This document shows, piece after piece, positions 43,255-50,980 of a stretch of DNA of 54,519 nt. Under the pieces are notes generated by a model. The model made no database searches. It saw only the letters and a list, made by a program, of their open reading frames with translations, and was not told where the DNA came from. Source of the DNA: UA16 sp965661575 (lineage in GTDB: Bacteria; Bacteroidota; Bacteroidia; Flavobacteriales_D; Sanyastnellaceae); the NCBI GenBank assembly GCA_965661575.1, contig CBFIEJ010000012.1, positions 1-54,519 of the forward strand. Reading direction: 5' to 3'. A program made the translations under genes and the position numbers. Within the stretch, counting starts at the first letter, position 1. The number at the start of each line of letters is the position of its first letter.

Positions 43255-43294
43255 CTGTTGGGGTACGCTTTTCCAAATGTACCTTCGTTGAGCG

Positions 43295-43876
43295 ATGTCA
43301 CCAACCGCCAAACCAAAACCCGTCGAACAAATCATTCTCGGCATTGATCCTGGTACCACCATCATGGGGTATGGGGTGATTTGCGTGCGTGGTAAATCCG
43401 TTGAATTGGTTGAAATGGGCGCCTTGCACCTGTCGAAATACAAGGACCATGCGGTCAAACTGAAACGGATTTATGATCGATGTTCAGCCTTGATCGATGC
43501 TCACGCCCCTGACCATATGGCGGTGGAAGCTCCGTTTTTTGGGAAAAACGTGCAGTCGATGCTCAAGTTGGGGAGGGCACAAGGTGTAGCCCTTGCGGCG
43601 GCTCTGTCCAAGGACATTCCGATTGCGGAATACGCTCCACGAAAGGTCAAGCAGTCCATTACCGGTTCGGGTGCGGCGAGCAAAGAGCAGGTGGCAGCGA
43701 TGGTCGCTCGGACCCTGAAGATTCCGGTGGCAGAGTTGCCAAAGGAATTGGATGCGACAGACGGGCTGGCTGTGGCGTTGTGCCACCATTTTCAATTGTC
43801 TTCGCCTCGCATGCAGGCCGGATACAGCGGATGGAAAGCATTCATTGCGGACCAAGGAGACCGAGTCAGTTCCTGA
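43295..43876 (+). CDS. ruvC: Holliday junction resolvase RuvC
   Basis: This 193-residue endonuclease, acting as a dimer, cuts Holliday junctions with RuvAB in recombination. The four acidic catalytic positions are seen: Asp18 in GIDPGTT, Glu in AVEAPFFGKN, and the C-terminal DATDGLAVALCHH pair. RAQGVALAAA and YAPRKVKQSITGSGAASKEQV are conserved segments. The C-terminus is slightly longer than in E. coli. The ATG at 43295 is divergent from the flippase-like gene, with 40 bases between. A strong hairpin terminator follows at 43972-44000. It is a single-gene unit. Confidence 0.97.
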   Translation: MSPTAKPKPVEQIILGIDPGTTIMGYGVICVRGKSVELVEMGALHLSKYKDHAVKLKRIYDRCSALIDAHAPDHMAVEAPFFGKNVQSMLKLGRAQGVALAAALSKDIPIAEYAPRKVKQSITGSGAASKEQVAAMVARTLKIPVAELPKELDATDGLAVALCHHFQLSSPRMQAGYSGWKAFIADQGDRVSS

Positions 43877-43971
43877 CTTTTTTTGGGCTTTCGCAACCTT
43901 TTCACGGAGCATCCGTATCAAGACCTGAAGTTTTGCTTCAAACAGTTTATTTGTTTTTCATTCAACAGGGA

Positions 43972-44000
43972 AGGGCTGTCCATTTGGGCGGCCCTTTTTG
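43972..44000 (+). terminator. Intrinsic terminator after ruvC
   Basis: AAGGGCTGTCC (43972-43982) pairs with GGGCGGCCCTT (43987-43997) around the loop ATTT, an 11-bp stem with two G-U pairs, followed by a T-run. It lies 95 bases after the ruvC stop and 32 bases before the end of convergent ddl. A run of A is not present on the other side, so it should act mainly on the plus strand. Confidence 0.85.
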
Positions 44001-44032
44001 TGGTTGAAAAACGGCGAAGCCGATATAGGATT

Positions 44033-45019
44033 TCAGTCGAGTAGAAGCGTACTATCGATGATGTTGGAAATCAAAGTTTCTTTGGAGAAGCCAGATTTTT
44101 CGGCTTGTTGAGGGATGATGCTCACCTCAGAGAATCCTGGAACGCCGTTCACTTCAATGACCGAGGCCACGCCAGGTTCTGTCCAGATCATGTCCACTCG
44201 TGCCATTCCTCGGCTGCGCGTCGCCCGGTATACAGCAAGGGCTTGTGCTTGGAGTGCATCACGCTGAGTGTCAGGAATAAGGGCGGGGGTGATTTCTTGT
44301 GAGGCTCCTTGGTACTTGGCTTCATAATCAAAAAAGAGGCGTTCAGTCGTGATTTCTGTTACGGGCAGTACGGTCGGCTGGCCTTGTTCGTTGGGTACAA
44401 CACCTACCGTGAATTCACGACCTTCCAAGAGTGCTTCTACGAGCACGCCGCTCATACTTACCGATCGTGCTAGAGCAACTGCGGCCGCCAAATCAGCCAC
44501 CGTTTCCACTCGTGAAATGCCAATGCTCGAACCGGTTTCGTTGGGTTTTACAAAACAAGGAATGCCCACTGCGTTGGCGATTTCATCCGCATCCCAAGGC
44601 TCAGAATGGGCAAGCTCAACAGATCGAGCCACTTCGATTTTTTTTTCCCGCAGTAAAGCGTTGGTCCGGCCCTTGTTAAAGGTCAAAGCCATGCAATTGG
44701 CATCGCCCGTGGTGTAACGCATTCCGACTCCATCAAGCGTGGCTTGCAGTTTTCCATCTTCGCCGGGTGTGCCATGCACCATGACGAACGCGCCGATGAA
44801 TCGGCGTTTGTCGTTGACCAGTGCTTCGAGGTTGGTGGTGGTTTTCTCTCCCGTGAGTTCGTCCTCCATGAACCAACCTTTGGGATTGATGTGGACGAGC
44901 ACCGGCTGGAAACGAATGCGGTCGATCTGCGCCATGACCATGGCTGCGGATTTTCGCGATATCACGGCTTCTCCAGAGTAGCCGCCGGTAAATACAATCA
45001 GTGCTTGAGGCTGGGACAT
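44033..45019 (-). CDS. ddl: D-alanine--D-alanine ligase
   Basis: This 328-residue ATP-grasp enzyme makes D-Ala-D-Ala for peptidoglycan. GGYSGEAVISRKSA (N-terminal substrate loop), HGTPGEDGKLQATLDGVGMRYTTG, CFVKPNETGSSIGISRV (ATP-binding), EGREFTVGV, ARVDMIW and EVNGVPGFSEVSIIPQQAEKSG (Mg-binding Glu and Asn) all match Ddl. The N-terminal loop, with YSGE in place of the more usual HSRE-type, is a small deviation. It lies 53 bases downstream of the purK stop on the same strand, so co-transcription is likely. The call is certain at family level. Confidence 0.96.
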   Translation of the reverse strand: MSQPQALIVFTGGYSGEAVISRKSAAMVMAQIDRIRFQPVLVHINPKGWFMEDELTGEKTTTNLEALVNDKRRFIGAFVMVHGTPGEDGKLQATLDGVGMRYTTGDANCMALTFNKGRTNALLREKKIEVARSVELAHSEPWDADEIANAVGIPCFVKPNETGSSIGISRVETVADLAAAVALARSVSMSGVLVEALLEGREFTVGVVPNEQGQPTVLPVTEITTERLFFDYEAKYQGASQEITPALIPDTQRDALQAQALAVYRATRSRGMARVDMIWTEPGVASVIEVNGVPGFSEVSIIPQQAEKSGFSKETLISNIIDSTLLLD

Positions 45020-45072
45020 GGGCGCAATTCTATTTCAAATTACGGGTTCACAGGGTCGTCTGCTTCCGCCGG

Positions 45073-46248
45073 TTAGGCTTTTCCATTCACGGCCAATTGT
45101 TCACGAATCTGCATCACGCGCTCGGCGACTTCTTCACGACTAGAGCCTGTGATGGTTACGTGGCCCATTTTGCGAAAGGGTTTGACGGCAGATTTACCAT
45201 ACAAATGCGGGTGAATACCAGGGGTGTTCAATGCCGAATCGAGCCCCGAATAGATGGGCGTACCAAGAGCCTCTGCACTGCCCACCAAGTTTACCATCGC
45301 GGCAGCAGGAAAGACGGCTTCGGTGGTGCCAAGCGGCAAGTCCAAAACAGCGCGAAGGTGCTGCTCAAATTGGGATGTGCGATTCGCCTCGATGGTATGG
45401 TGTCCGCTGTTGTGGGTGCGCGGAGCCAGTTCATTGACAAGTAGGTTTCCGGCATGATCGAGGAACAATTCCACCGCCAGTAAACCTTCAAAGTTCATGG
45501 CCTCTGCGACACGCCGTGCCAAAGCCTCAGCGTTTTTTGCTTGTTCCGGGGAGATGTCCGCAGGTGCGATGAGGTAATCGACCAAATTTGCTACCGGATC
45601 GAAAACGGCCTCCACTACGGGAAAACATTCGATTTCGCCTCGGCTATTGCGCGCTACGATTACGCTCAGTTCTTTTTCAATGTCTACGGCATGTTCTAAA
45701 ACGCTCGGCACATCGAATGCTCTGTCTAAATCGGCTTCTGACTTTAAAACAACAACGCCTTTGCCGTCGTAGCCACCGGTGCGCATTTTCTGAACGATGG
45801 GGAGTCCCATCTTCTTTGCCTCGCTTGCGCCGCCGATCAGTTGGAAGGGCGATGTGGGAATGTTATTCTCAGCGAAAAAAGCTTTTTGTTTTCCCTTGTC
45901 TTGGATGATGGCGAGGTGATCGGGTTTGGGAATCACGCGAACACCCTTCGATTCGAGTTCTCGAAGGCCATCGACCGAAACGTGCTCAATTTCAATGGTG
46001 ATCACGTCCAACTCCGAACCAAAGGCGACTACATCTTGGGCATTCTGCAAGTCACCCTGCTTAAACCTGGGTGTAAGGTGCCGGCAAGGAGCGTCTGCAC
46101 TGGGGTCCATGACCTCTACTCGCACATCGAAATCAACGGCAGATTGAATCATCATACGTCCCAGTTGTCCGCCTCCAAGCACGCCCAAACGCAGGGAAGG
46201 ACCAAATGAAACATTGAATGTCTGGGAGTTTTTTGAGCCCGTTTGCAT
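45073..46248 (-). CDS. purK: N5-carboxyaminoimidazole ribonucleotide synthase PurK
   Basis: This 391-residue ATP-grasp enzyme converts AIR plus bicarbonate to N5-CAIR in purine synthesis. Typical parts are LRLGVLGGGQLGRMMIQSA, the HLTPRFKQGDLQNAQDVVAF region, VITIEIEHVS, QKMRTGGYDGKGVVVL (ATP loop), VEKELSVIVARN-like 'DIEKELSVIVARN', and NELAPRTHNSGHHTIEA near the end. The start is set at ATG 46248, next to a TATCTTTG box, so the mRNA may be nearly leaderless; longer in-frame forms up to 46311 would overlap the divergent MscS gene. The partner purE is not in the window. Confidence 0.95.
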   Translation of the reverse strand: MQTGSKNSQTFNVSFGPSLRLGVLGGGQLGRMMIQSAVDFDVRVEVMDPSADAPCRHLTPRFKQGDLQNAQDVVAFGSELDVITIEIEHVSVDGLRELESKGVRVIPKPDHLAIIQDKGKQKAFFAENNIPTSPFQLIGGASEAKKMGLPIVQKMRTGGYDGKGVVVLKSEADLDRAFDVPSVLEHAVDIEKELSVIVARNSRGEIECFPVVEAVFDPVANLVDYLIAPADISPEQAKNAEALARRVAEAMNFEGLLAVELFLDHAGNLLVNELAPRTHNSGHHTIEANRTSQFEQHLRAVLDLPLGTTEAVFPAAAMVNLVGSAEALGTPIYSGLDSALNTPGIHPHLYGKSAVKPFRKMGHVTITGSSREEVAERVMQIREQLAVNGKA

Positions 46249-46252
46249 GACG

Positions 46253-46260
46253 CAAAGATA
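46253..46260 (-). promoter_or_regulatory. Minus-7 box at the purK start
   Basis: On the minus strand this reads TATCTTTG followed by CG, a perfect TAnnTTTG. It ends only 4 bases before the purK ATG, so transcription would begin at or just inside the start codon, implying a leaderless mRNA. No good minus-33 box is seen at 19 bases. Confidence 0.5.
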
Positions 46261-46279
46261 TTCGCGCCATTTTTGGTCC

Positions 46280-47347
46280 ATGGAATTTTTAGACATAGAA
46301 TTTTTGGGCAACCCCGCAATGGAGTGGATGATTGCCTTGGCATGGGCTCTTGGTGGTGTGATTGCGGGTCGATTGGTCTATCGTTGGTTCAGCCGCAGAA
46401 TGAAGGCACTGGCAGCGAAAAGCGAAACGCAATTGGATGATATCATCGTGGATCAAGTCGAAGAACCGCTTTCATTGTCTGTTGTTTTGCTTGGTCTGTG
46501 GTTCGGCTACGATCACTTGCATTTTGGTGCAGAGACGGATGCGTTTATGGACCATGTCTTTTCGATTGCTGTTGCCTTGAATGTGACTTGGATGGCGGCG
46601 CGTCTTGTGGACAGTGTGCTCGGCAACCTCTTCATGGGAGCCGCAGAGAAATCATCGTCACAGATGATGTCCCAGGTGGCACCCATTTTGCGCAAGACGT
46701 TGCGGTCAACTGTCTGGATATTGGGATTCATCATGGCGCTGAACAATGCTGGGTATGACGTCGCTGCGTTGCTCGCCGGTGTCGGCATCGGAGGCTTGGC
46801 CATGGGCCTCGCGGCCAAGGATTTTGTGGCCAATATTTTTGGAGGAATTACGGTGTTTGTGGATCAACCTTTTTTGGTGGGGGACCGCGTACAAGTAGCG
46901 GGCGTTGATGGCACAGTGACGGAGATTGGGATTCGATCTACGCGCATCAAGACGCTCGCCGGACGCATTGTGACCATCCCAAACCACAAATTCACAGATA
47001 GTCTCGTTGAGAATGTGACAGCTGAACCAGCGCGTAAGATTCGATTGGACTTGGGCTTGACTTACGATACGAAGCCGGACCAGATTGAGCAAGCCATTGG
47101 CATCCTGACCGAGATCATCGAGAAGCACATTGGCACGGAAGATGACACTTTGATTTGGTTCAGTGGCTTCGGAGATTTTTCGTTGAACGTAAGTGCCATT
47201 TATTATGTGCGAAAAGAGGCGGATGTTTGTCTCACTCCGGGCATGGTCAACCTCGAAATTCTGAAGCGTTTCAACGAAGCATCGTTGGATTTTGCCTTCC
47301 CAACCCAGACCTTGATTCACGAAGGGGCACAAAATGTGACCAGCTGA
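46280..47347 (+). CDS. MscS-family mechanosensitive channel
   Basis: The protein has 355 residues from ATG 46280, with four or five helices before the pore. The pore helix is GVGIGGLAMGLAAKDFVANIFGG (about 172-194; split: GVGIGGLAMGLAAKD and FVANIFGG). It is followed by the beta-domain FLVGDRVQVAGVDGTVTEIGIRSTRIKT and TIPNHKFTDSLVENVT, classic for MscS. It opens under membrane tension to release solutes during osmotic downshock. The start is only 31 bases from divergent purK. The C-terminal domain has the usual alpha/beta form. The next gene lies 65 bases downstream. Confidence 0.93.
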   Translation: MEFLDIEFLGNPAMEWMIALAWALGGVIAGRLVYRWFSRRMKALAAKSETQLDDIIVDQVEEPLSLSVVLLGLWFGYDHLHFGAETDAFMDHVFSIAVALNVTWMAARLVDSVLGNLFMGAAEKSSSQMMSQVAPILRKTLRSTVWILGFIMALNNAGYDVAALLAGVGIGGLAMGLAAKDFVANIFGGITVFVDQPFLVGDRVQVAGVDGTVTEIGIRSTRIKTLAGRIVTIPNHKFTDSLVENVTAEPARKIRLDLGLTYDTKPDQIEQAIGILTEIIEKHIGTEDDTLIWFSGFGDFSLNVSAIYYVRKEADVCLTPGMVNLEILKRFNEASLDFAFPTQTLIHEGAQNVTS

Positions 47348-47412
47348 TTGTCGTTTTTGCGCAGTACATTGGCGGGCTGAAAAACGCCAGCACGGAACTT
47401 TAATTTCTCATA

Positions 47413-48177
47413 TTGAACAGTTACGACGTTGTTATTCACGCTGATGAAGCCCGGTACTGGGTTTTCATGTTTGGAAGCATTTTAGCAGGTGTTTTGATTG
47501 TACGCATGTTCGGTACGCTGGACGACAAGGGTCGTGAGATCGCCCTCCGAAAAGCGGGAATCATTTTGATCATTGCGAACCTTGTCATGCCGGTCTATGG
47601 TTTCCTGAACCCACAACACGACATGTCGTGGCACCGCAATTTGCCGTTGCACCTGTGCGGAGTCAATTACGCTTTGGTCGGTTTGAACTGCTTCTTCAAG
47701 AATGAGAAGTTGTTCATGTTTTCAGCATTTACAGGGACGATTGGTGGTGTGCATGCTTTGCTCACACCTCAGTTGACAATTGGTGATGCGCCACTGGTGC
47801 TCTTTGACTATTATTTCAAGCACATGGCGATTGTGATTATGCCCCTTGTCATGGCGCGTTCTTTTGGATTTCGATTTCCCAAATGGGGATGGATCAAGAC
47901 CTATGTCGCGGTGGCACTTCTGACCACACTGGTTGGACTCTTCAATTGGTGGTTGAATACGTATTTCCCATCGGCCATCACAGCGAACTACATGTACATG
48001 TGGGAGGCTCCAAAAGCGGACAACCCCTTTGTTTTTGATCTGCCGCGTCCTTGGTACATTTTACCCTTGCACGGCGCATTGATTGTGCACTTGCTACTGA
48101 TCAATGCACTTTACCGTTGGGGAACACCGCTGGTGGAATACTCCACTCAACCTTTTCTGCGACGTCACTTTACCTGA
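47413..48177 (+). CDS. YwaF/TIGR02206-like integral membrane protein
   Basis: The protein has 254 residues with six or seven helices. WHRNLPLHLCGVNYALVG near the middle, a conserved HALLTPQL, the YYFKHMAIVIMPLVMA helix, and NYMYMWEAPKADNPFVFDLPRPWYI followed by PLHGALIVHLLLI resemble the YwaF-like family of unknown function. The start appears to be a TTG at 47413, because no ATG lies nearby; the next in-frame ATG (47467) would remove part of the first helix. It lies between MscS and thyA in the same direction but with 65- and 77-base gaps, so co-transcription is uncertain. Confidence 0.75.
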   Translation: MNSYDVVIHADEARYWVFMFGSILAGVLIVRMFGTLDDKGREIALRKAGIILIIANLVMPVYGFLNPQHDMSWHRNLPLHLCGVNYALVGLNCFFKNEKLFMFSAFTGTIGGVHALLTPQLTIGDAPLVLFDYYFKHMAIVIMPLVMARSFGFRFPKWGWIKTYVAVALLTTLVGLFNWWLNTYFPSAITANYMYMWEAPKADNPFVFDLPRPWYILPLHGALIVHLLLINALYRWGTPLVEYSTQPFLRRHFT

Positions 48178-48254
48178 CGGCGCTGACTCACACTTTTTCC
48201 ACGTCCTTTCAACGTGTAGGCGATTCTTTGTGCATCTGAAAATACCTTCGGAGT

Positions 48255-49049
48255 ATGCGAGCATATTTGGACTTACTGGATCACATTCTCAAGAATGGAG
48301 CGCTGCGCGAAGACCGCACGGGGACAGGAACAATTGGATGTTTTGGGTATCAAATGCGGTTTGACCTGAGCGAGGGTTTTCCGGTGTTGACCACCAAGAA
48401 ACTGCACTTGCGTTCGATCATTCACGAGTTGCTGTGGTTCTTGAAAGGCGATACCAACATCGCCTATCTCAAGGAAAATGGTGTGCGCATTTGGGATGAA
48501 TGGGCAGACGAAGAGGGGAATCTAGGGCCCGTCTATGGATATCAATGGCGCAGTTGGCCAAATCCAGACGGTTCGCATACCGATCAGATCGTGAAATTGG
48601 TGGATCAAATCAAGAACAATCCGTACTCACGTCGTCATGTAATCTCTGCGTGGAACCCGAGTTTTATCGATGATATGGCTTTGCCACCGTGCCACTGCCT
48701 GTTTCAATTTCACGTTGATAACGGCAAGCTCAATTGCCAATTGTATCAGCGTTCGGCGGATACTTTCCTCGGTGTGCCATTCAACATATCGTCCTACGCA
48801 TTGCTCACGATGATGATGGCACAGGTGTGTGATTTGGAGCCGGGTGAATTTGTGCACACGTTTGGGGATGTTCACCTGTACACCAATCATGTGGAACAGG
48901 CTCGAGAGCAGTTGACCCGCACACCGCGGAAACTTCCGACGATGTGGATGAATCCTGAAATCAAGGATTTGTTTGCGTTCACTTATGACGATTTCAAATT
49001 GGAGAATTACGATCCCATGCCGCACATCAAGGCAGCCGTTTCGGTCTAA
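48255..49049 (+). CDS. thyA: Thymidylate synthase ThyA
   Basis: The protein is 264 residues, the same length as E. coli ThyA. It methylates dUMP to dTMP with methylene-tetrahydrofolate. The start LDHILKNGALREDRTGTGTIGCFG, the nucleophile Cys146 in ALPPCHCLFQF, the dUMP-binding RRHVISAWNP, QLYQRSADTFLGVPFNI and the C-terminal HIKAAVSV are all as expected. It is followed 17 bases later by folA, the classical pair that recycles dihydrofolate. A 77-base gap precedes the start and may hold a promoter. The call is certain. Confidence 0.99.
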   Translation: MRAYLDLLDHILKNGALREDRTGTGTIGCFGYQMRFDLSEGFPVLTTKKLHLRSIIHELLWFLKGDTNIAYLKENGVRIWDEWADEEGNLGPVYGYQWRSWPNPDGSHTDQIVKLVDQIKNNPYSRRHVISAWNPSFIDDMALPPCHCLFQFHVDNGKLNCQLYQRSADTFLGVPFNISSYALLTMMMAQVCDLEPGEFVHTFGDVHLYTNHVEQAREQLTRTPRKLPTMWMNPEIKDLFAFTYDDFKLENYDPMPHIKAAVSV

Positions 49050-49066
49050 TCGCAAAAGCAAGATCC

Positions 49067-49585
49067 ATGCGGATTTCCATCATTGTAGCTGTTGCGACGA
49101 ACGGTGTAATCGGCCGAGACAACGATCTGGTCTGGCGTTTGCGGGACGACATGAAGTTTTTCTCGGAGACCACCAAAGGACACGCCGTCCTCACAGGACG
49201 ACGCAATTACGAGTCCATCCCGGAGCGGTTTCGACCGCTCCCGCATCGAACCAACATCGTCATCACAAGGAATGCCGAGTATGAGGCCCCGGGGGCGGAA
49301 ATTGCTCACTCTTTGGAGGCCGGGATTGATTGTGCCAAAGCTATGGGGGCGAAGGAGTTGTTCATCATTGGTGGGGGGCAGATTTATGCGGAATCCATGT
49401 CCAAAGGTTGGGTGGACCGTTTATTCATCACTCATGTGGATGCCGCACCAGAGGGCGATACCTTTTTTGATTTGAGCTCGCTTTCCGCGGGTTGGAAGCA
49501 AACGGCTGAAGTCTCCGATCAGCAGGCAGACGATCGCAATGAGCACACATTTCGAATTGCCGAATACCACCCTTTGCTGGCATGA
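49067..49585 (+). CDS. folA: Dihydrofolate reductase
   Basis: This 172-residue NADPH-dependent enzyme reduces dihydrofolate, made by ThyA upstream, to tetrahydrofolate. The features are IIVAVATNGVIGRDNDLVWRLRDDMKFF (catalytic Asp near 27-28), GHAVLTGRRNYESIPERFRPLPHRTNIVITRN, and ELFIIGGGQIYAESM followed by VDRLFITHVDA. The proline normally before the catalytic helix (WxLPxD) is replaced, giving WRLRDD here. Its stop overlaps the ATG of the HupE/UreJ-like gene by four bases. The gene order thyA-folA is widespread. Confidence 0.96.
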   Translation: MRISIIVAVATNGVIGRDNDLVWRLRDDMKFFSETTKGHAVLTGRRNYESIPERFRPLPHRTNIVITRNAEYEAPGAEIAHSLEAGIDCAKAMGAKELFIIGGGQIYAESMSKGWVDRLFITHVDAAPEGDTFFDLSSLSAGWKQTAEVSDQQADDRNEHTFRIAEYHPLLA

Positions 49586-50151
49586 ACGATTTTTACTTGG
49601 GCATCGAGCACATCACGGACTTTGCAGGCTACGATCACATGTTGTTTTTGCTGGCATTGGTTGCGTGGGGAAGTTTGAAAGACACTTGGCGTGTGATCAT
49701 TTTGGCAACGGCCTTTACAGTGGGGCATAGCATCACGCTGTTGCTCGCTGGCATGGGTTGGGTGCATGCGGATGGCGGCTGGATTGAATTCTTGATTCCG
49801 GTGAGCATTGCATTCACAGCCGCGTGGAATTTGCGACGTGGAGCGGGAAAGCGCGAGGCGTGGGGACGCGGTTTGACCTATTTCATCACTTTAGGCTTTG
49901 GATTGATTCACGGCCTCGGCTTTAGTTCATTCTTTCGCATGATGCGAGAGGATGGGGAATCCATTGTCATGCCATTGCTTCGATTCAACGTGGGTGTGGA
50001 GGTCGGACAACTGGTGATTTTGATGGTGTGCTTGGGAACGGCTTCTTTGTTGAGGGCGGCTGGAGTCACACAACGGGAGCAGCAGGTATTTGTCTGTGCA
50101 ATTACGGGGACATTGGCTGTGGGAATGGCGTTGCAACGTATGCCGTTTTAA
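49582..50151 (+). CDS. HupE/UreJ-family membrane protein
   Basis: The protein has 189 residues with six or seven helices. The family signature is present: FYLGIEHITDFAGYDHMLFLLAL at the N-terminus, ATAFTVGHSITLLLA, and GFGLIHGLGFSSFFR in the second half, each holding a conserved His (with Asp) that likely coordinates metal. HupE/UreJ proteins are putative nickel or cobalt permeases linked to hydrogenase or urease; neither enzyme is in the window. A His-Asp-repeat protein is encoded two genes downstream in the same run, which may point to divalent metal handling. It overlaps folA by four bases. Confidence 0.9.
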   Translation: MNDFYLGIEHITDFAGYDHMLFLLALVAWGSLKDTWRVIILATAFTVGHSITLLLAGMGWVHADGGWIEFLIPVSIAFTAAWNLRRGAGKREAWGRGLTYFITLGFGLIHGLGFSSFFRMMREDGESIVMPLLRFNVGVEVGQLVILMVCLGTASLLRAAGVTQREQQVFVCAITGTLAVGMALQRMPF

Positions 50152-50168
50152 CGCCGTAAATTGCGGCC

Positions 50169-50420
50169 ATGATGCGAACGGCAATGCTCGGATTGATACG
50201 ATTGTACCAGCTGGTGCTGAGCCCGCTTTTGGGCGCGAATTGTCGTTTTCAACCGACCTGTTCTGCATATGCTCGTGAAGCGATTGAGCGGTTTGGGCCG
50301 CGTCGTGGAGGATGGCTTGCCATCAAACGCATTTCGCGCTGTCATCCTTGGTCGGAGCCAGGCTTTGACCCGGTCCCTCCTTCAGGAGCGTTGCACAATT
50401 CTAAAACTGAAAAACATTGA
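50169..50420 (+). CDS. yidD: Membrane protein insertion efficiency factor YidD
   Basis: This 83-residue protein has a short N-terminal amphipathic helix (LGLIRLYQLVLSPLLG), the YidD core ANCRFQPTCSAYAREAIERFG, and CHPWSEPGFDPVPP with its conserved Cys and Pro. YidD aids the YidC-dependent insertion of inner-membrane proteins. It starts 17 bases after the HupE-like gene. The usual neighbours rnpA and yidC are absent, and rpmH is 29 kb away. Its stop overlaps an in-frame TTG of the next gene; the ATG of that gene is two bases on. Confidence 0.95.
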   Translation: MMRTAMLGLIRLYQLVLSPLLGANCRFQPTCSAYAREAIERFGPRRGGWLAIKRISRCHPWSEPGFDPVPPSGALHNSKTEKH

Positions 50421-50422
50421 TC

Positions 50423-50980
50423 ATGCGATTCGAACAAACTTCAATTCTTTTTTTGGCCTGCTCTTTGGCTGTTATCATAGGAATCGGCTGCGGAGATGCA
50501 GCACCTAGCGCTAGTTTTCAAGAAGCTCAGAAAATCCACGAGCAGCTGGATCGATTGGCAGCTGAGTTGCATGATGAATTGCAATTGGCCGTGGGAGATG
50601 CAGAGGCCCAGATCGAAGCGAATCTGACAGCAGGAGATTCCATCTTTGCCATGCAGTTGGGTCGCGTCGAGAGTCAATTGGGAGAATTGGACGTGCGATT
50701 CCATGATTGGGAGTCCACGGTTGTGCCTCTGCCGGGAGCGACCTGTGATCACGACCATGACCATGACCATGACCACGACCATGCGCATGACCACGATCAC
50801 GGCCACGACCACGATCATGCGCACGACCACGGCTCGGGAGTTTCTCTCGAGGGCATGTCAGACGAAGCTATTTTAGAAATCCAGCAAGCGCTCATGGCGG
50901 AACTTACGGAGATGGGGGTGTTGTTGGAGGAGGTCAAATCTTCATTGCAAAATGTTGGAAATGAGGAGGATGCGGAATAA
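50423..50980 (+). CDS. Exported protein with a long His-Asp repeat (metal-binding candidate)
   Basis: The protein has 185 residues, starting with a hydrophobic signal; a Cys near residue 23 (IIGIGC) may be lipidated, though the lipobox is weak. A helical region rich in Glu, Gln and Leu (about 30-90) precedes a 28-residue tract at 109-136 in which every second residue is His, alternating mostly with Asp: 14 His in all. After it comes another acidic helix. Such runs bind Zn, Ni, Co or Cu with high capacity, as in periplasmic domains of metal transporters. The neighbouring HupE/UreJ-like permease makes a metal-storage or chaperone role plausible, but nothing in the sequence proves the metal. I do not recognise the rest. 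It overlaps the next gene by 11 bases. Confidence 0.82.
   Translation: MRFEQTSILFLACSLAVIIGIGCGDAAPSASFQEAQKIHEQLDRLAAELHDELQLAVGDAEAQIEANLTAGDSIFAMQLGRVESQLGELDVRFHDWESTVVPLPGATCDHDHDHDHDHDHAHDHDHGHDHDHAHDHGSGVSLEGMSDEAILEIQQALMAELTEMGVLLEEVKSSLQNVGNEEDAE

Noticed and set aside
43255..43458. Extended start of the flippase-like protein
   Set aside because: It would overlap divergent ruvC by more than 150 bases and has no resemblance to the family.
43877..44032. Gap after ruvC searched for a tRNA or small RNA gene
   Set aside because: No cloverleaf or small reading frame was found; only the terminator hairpin at 43972-44000 stands out.
50747..50830. GACCAC/GACCAT direct repeats as a possible CRISPR-like array
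   Set aside because: There are no spacers; the repeats are in frame and encode the His-Asp tract.
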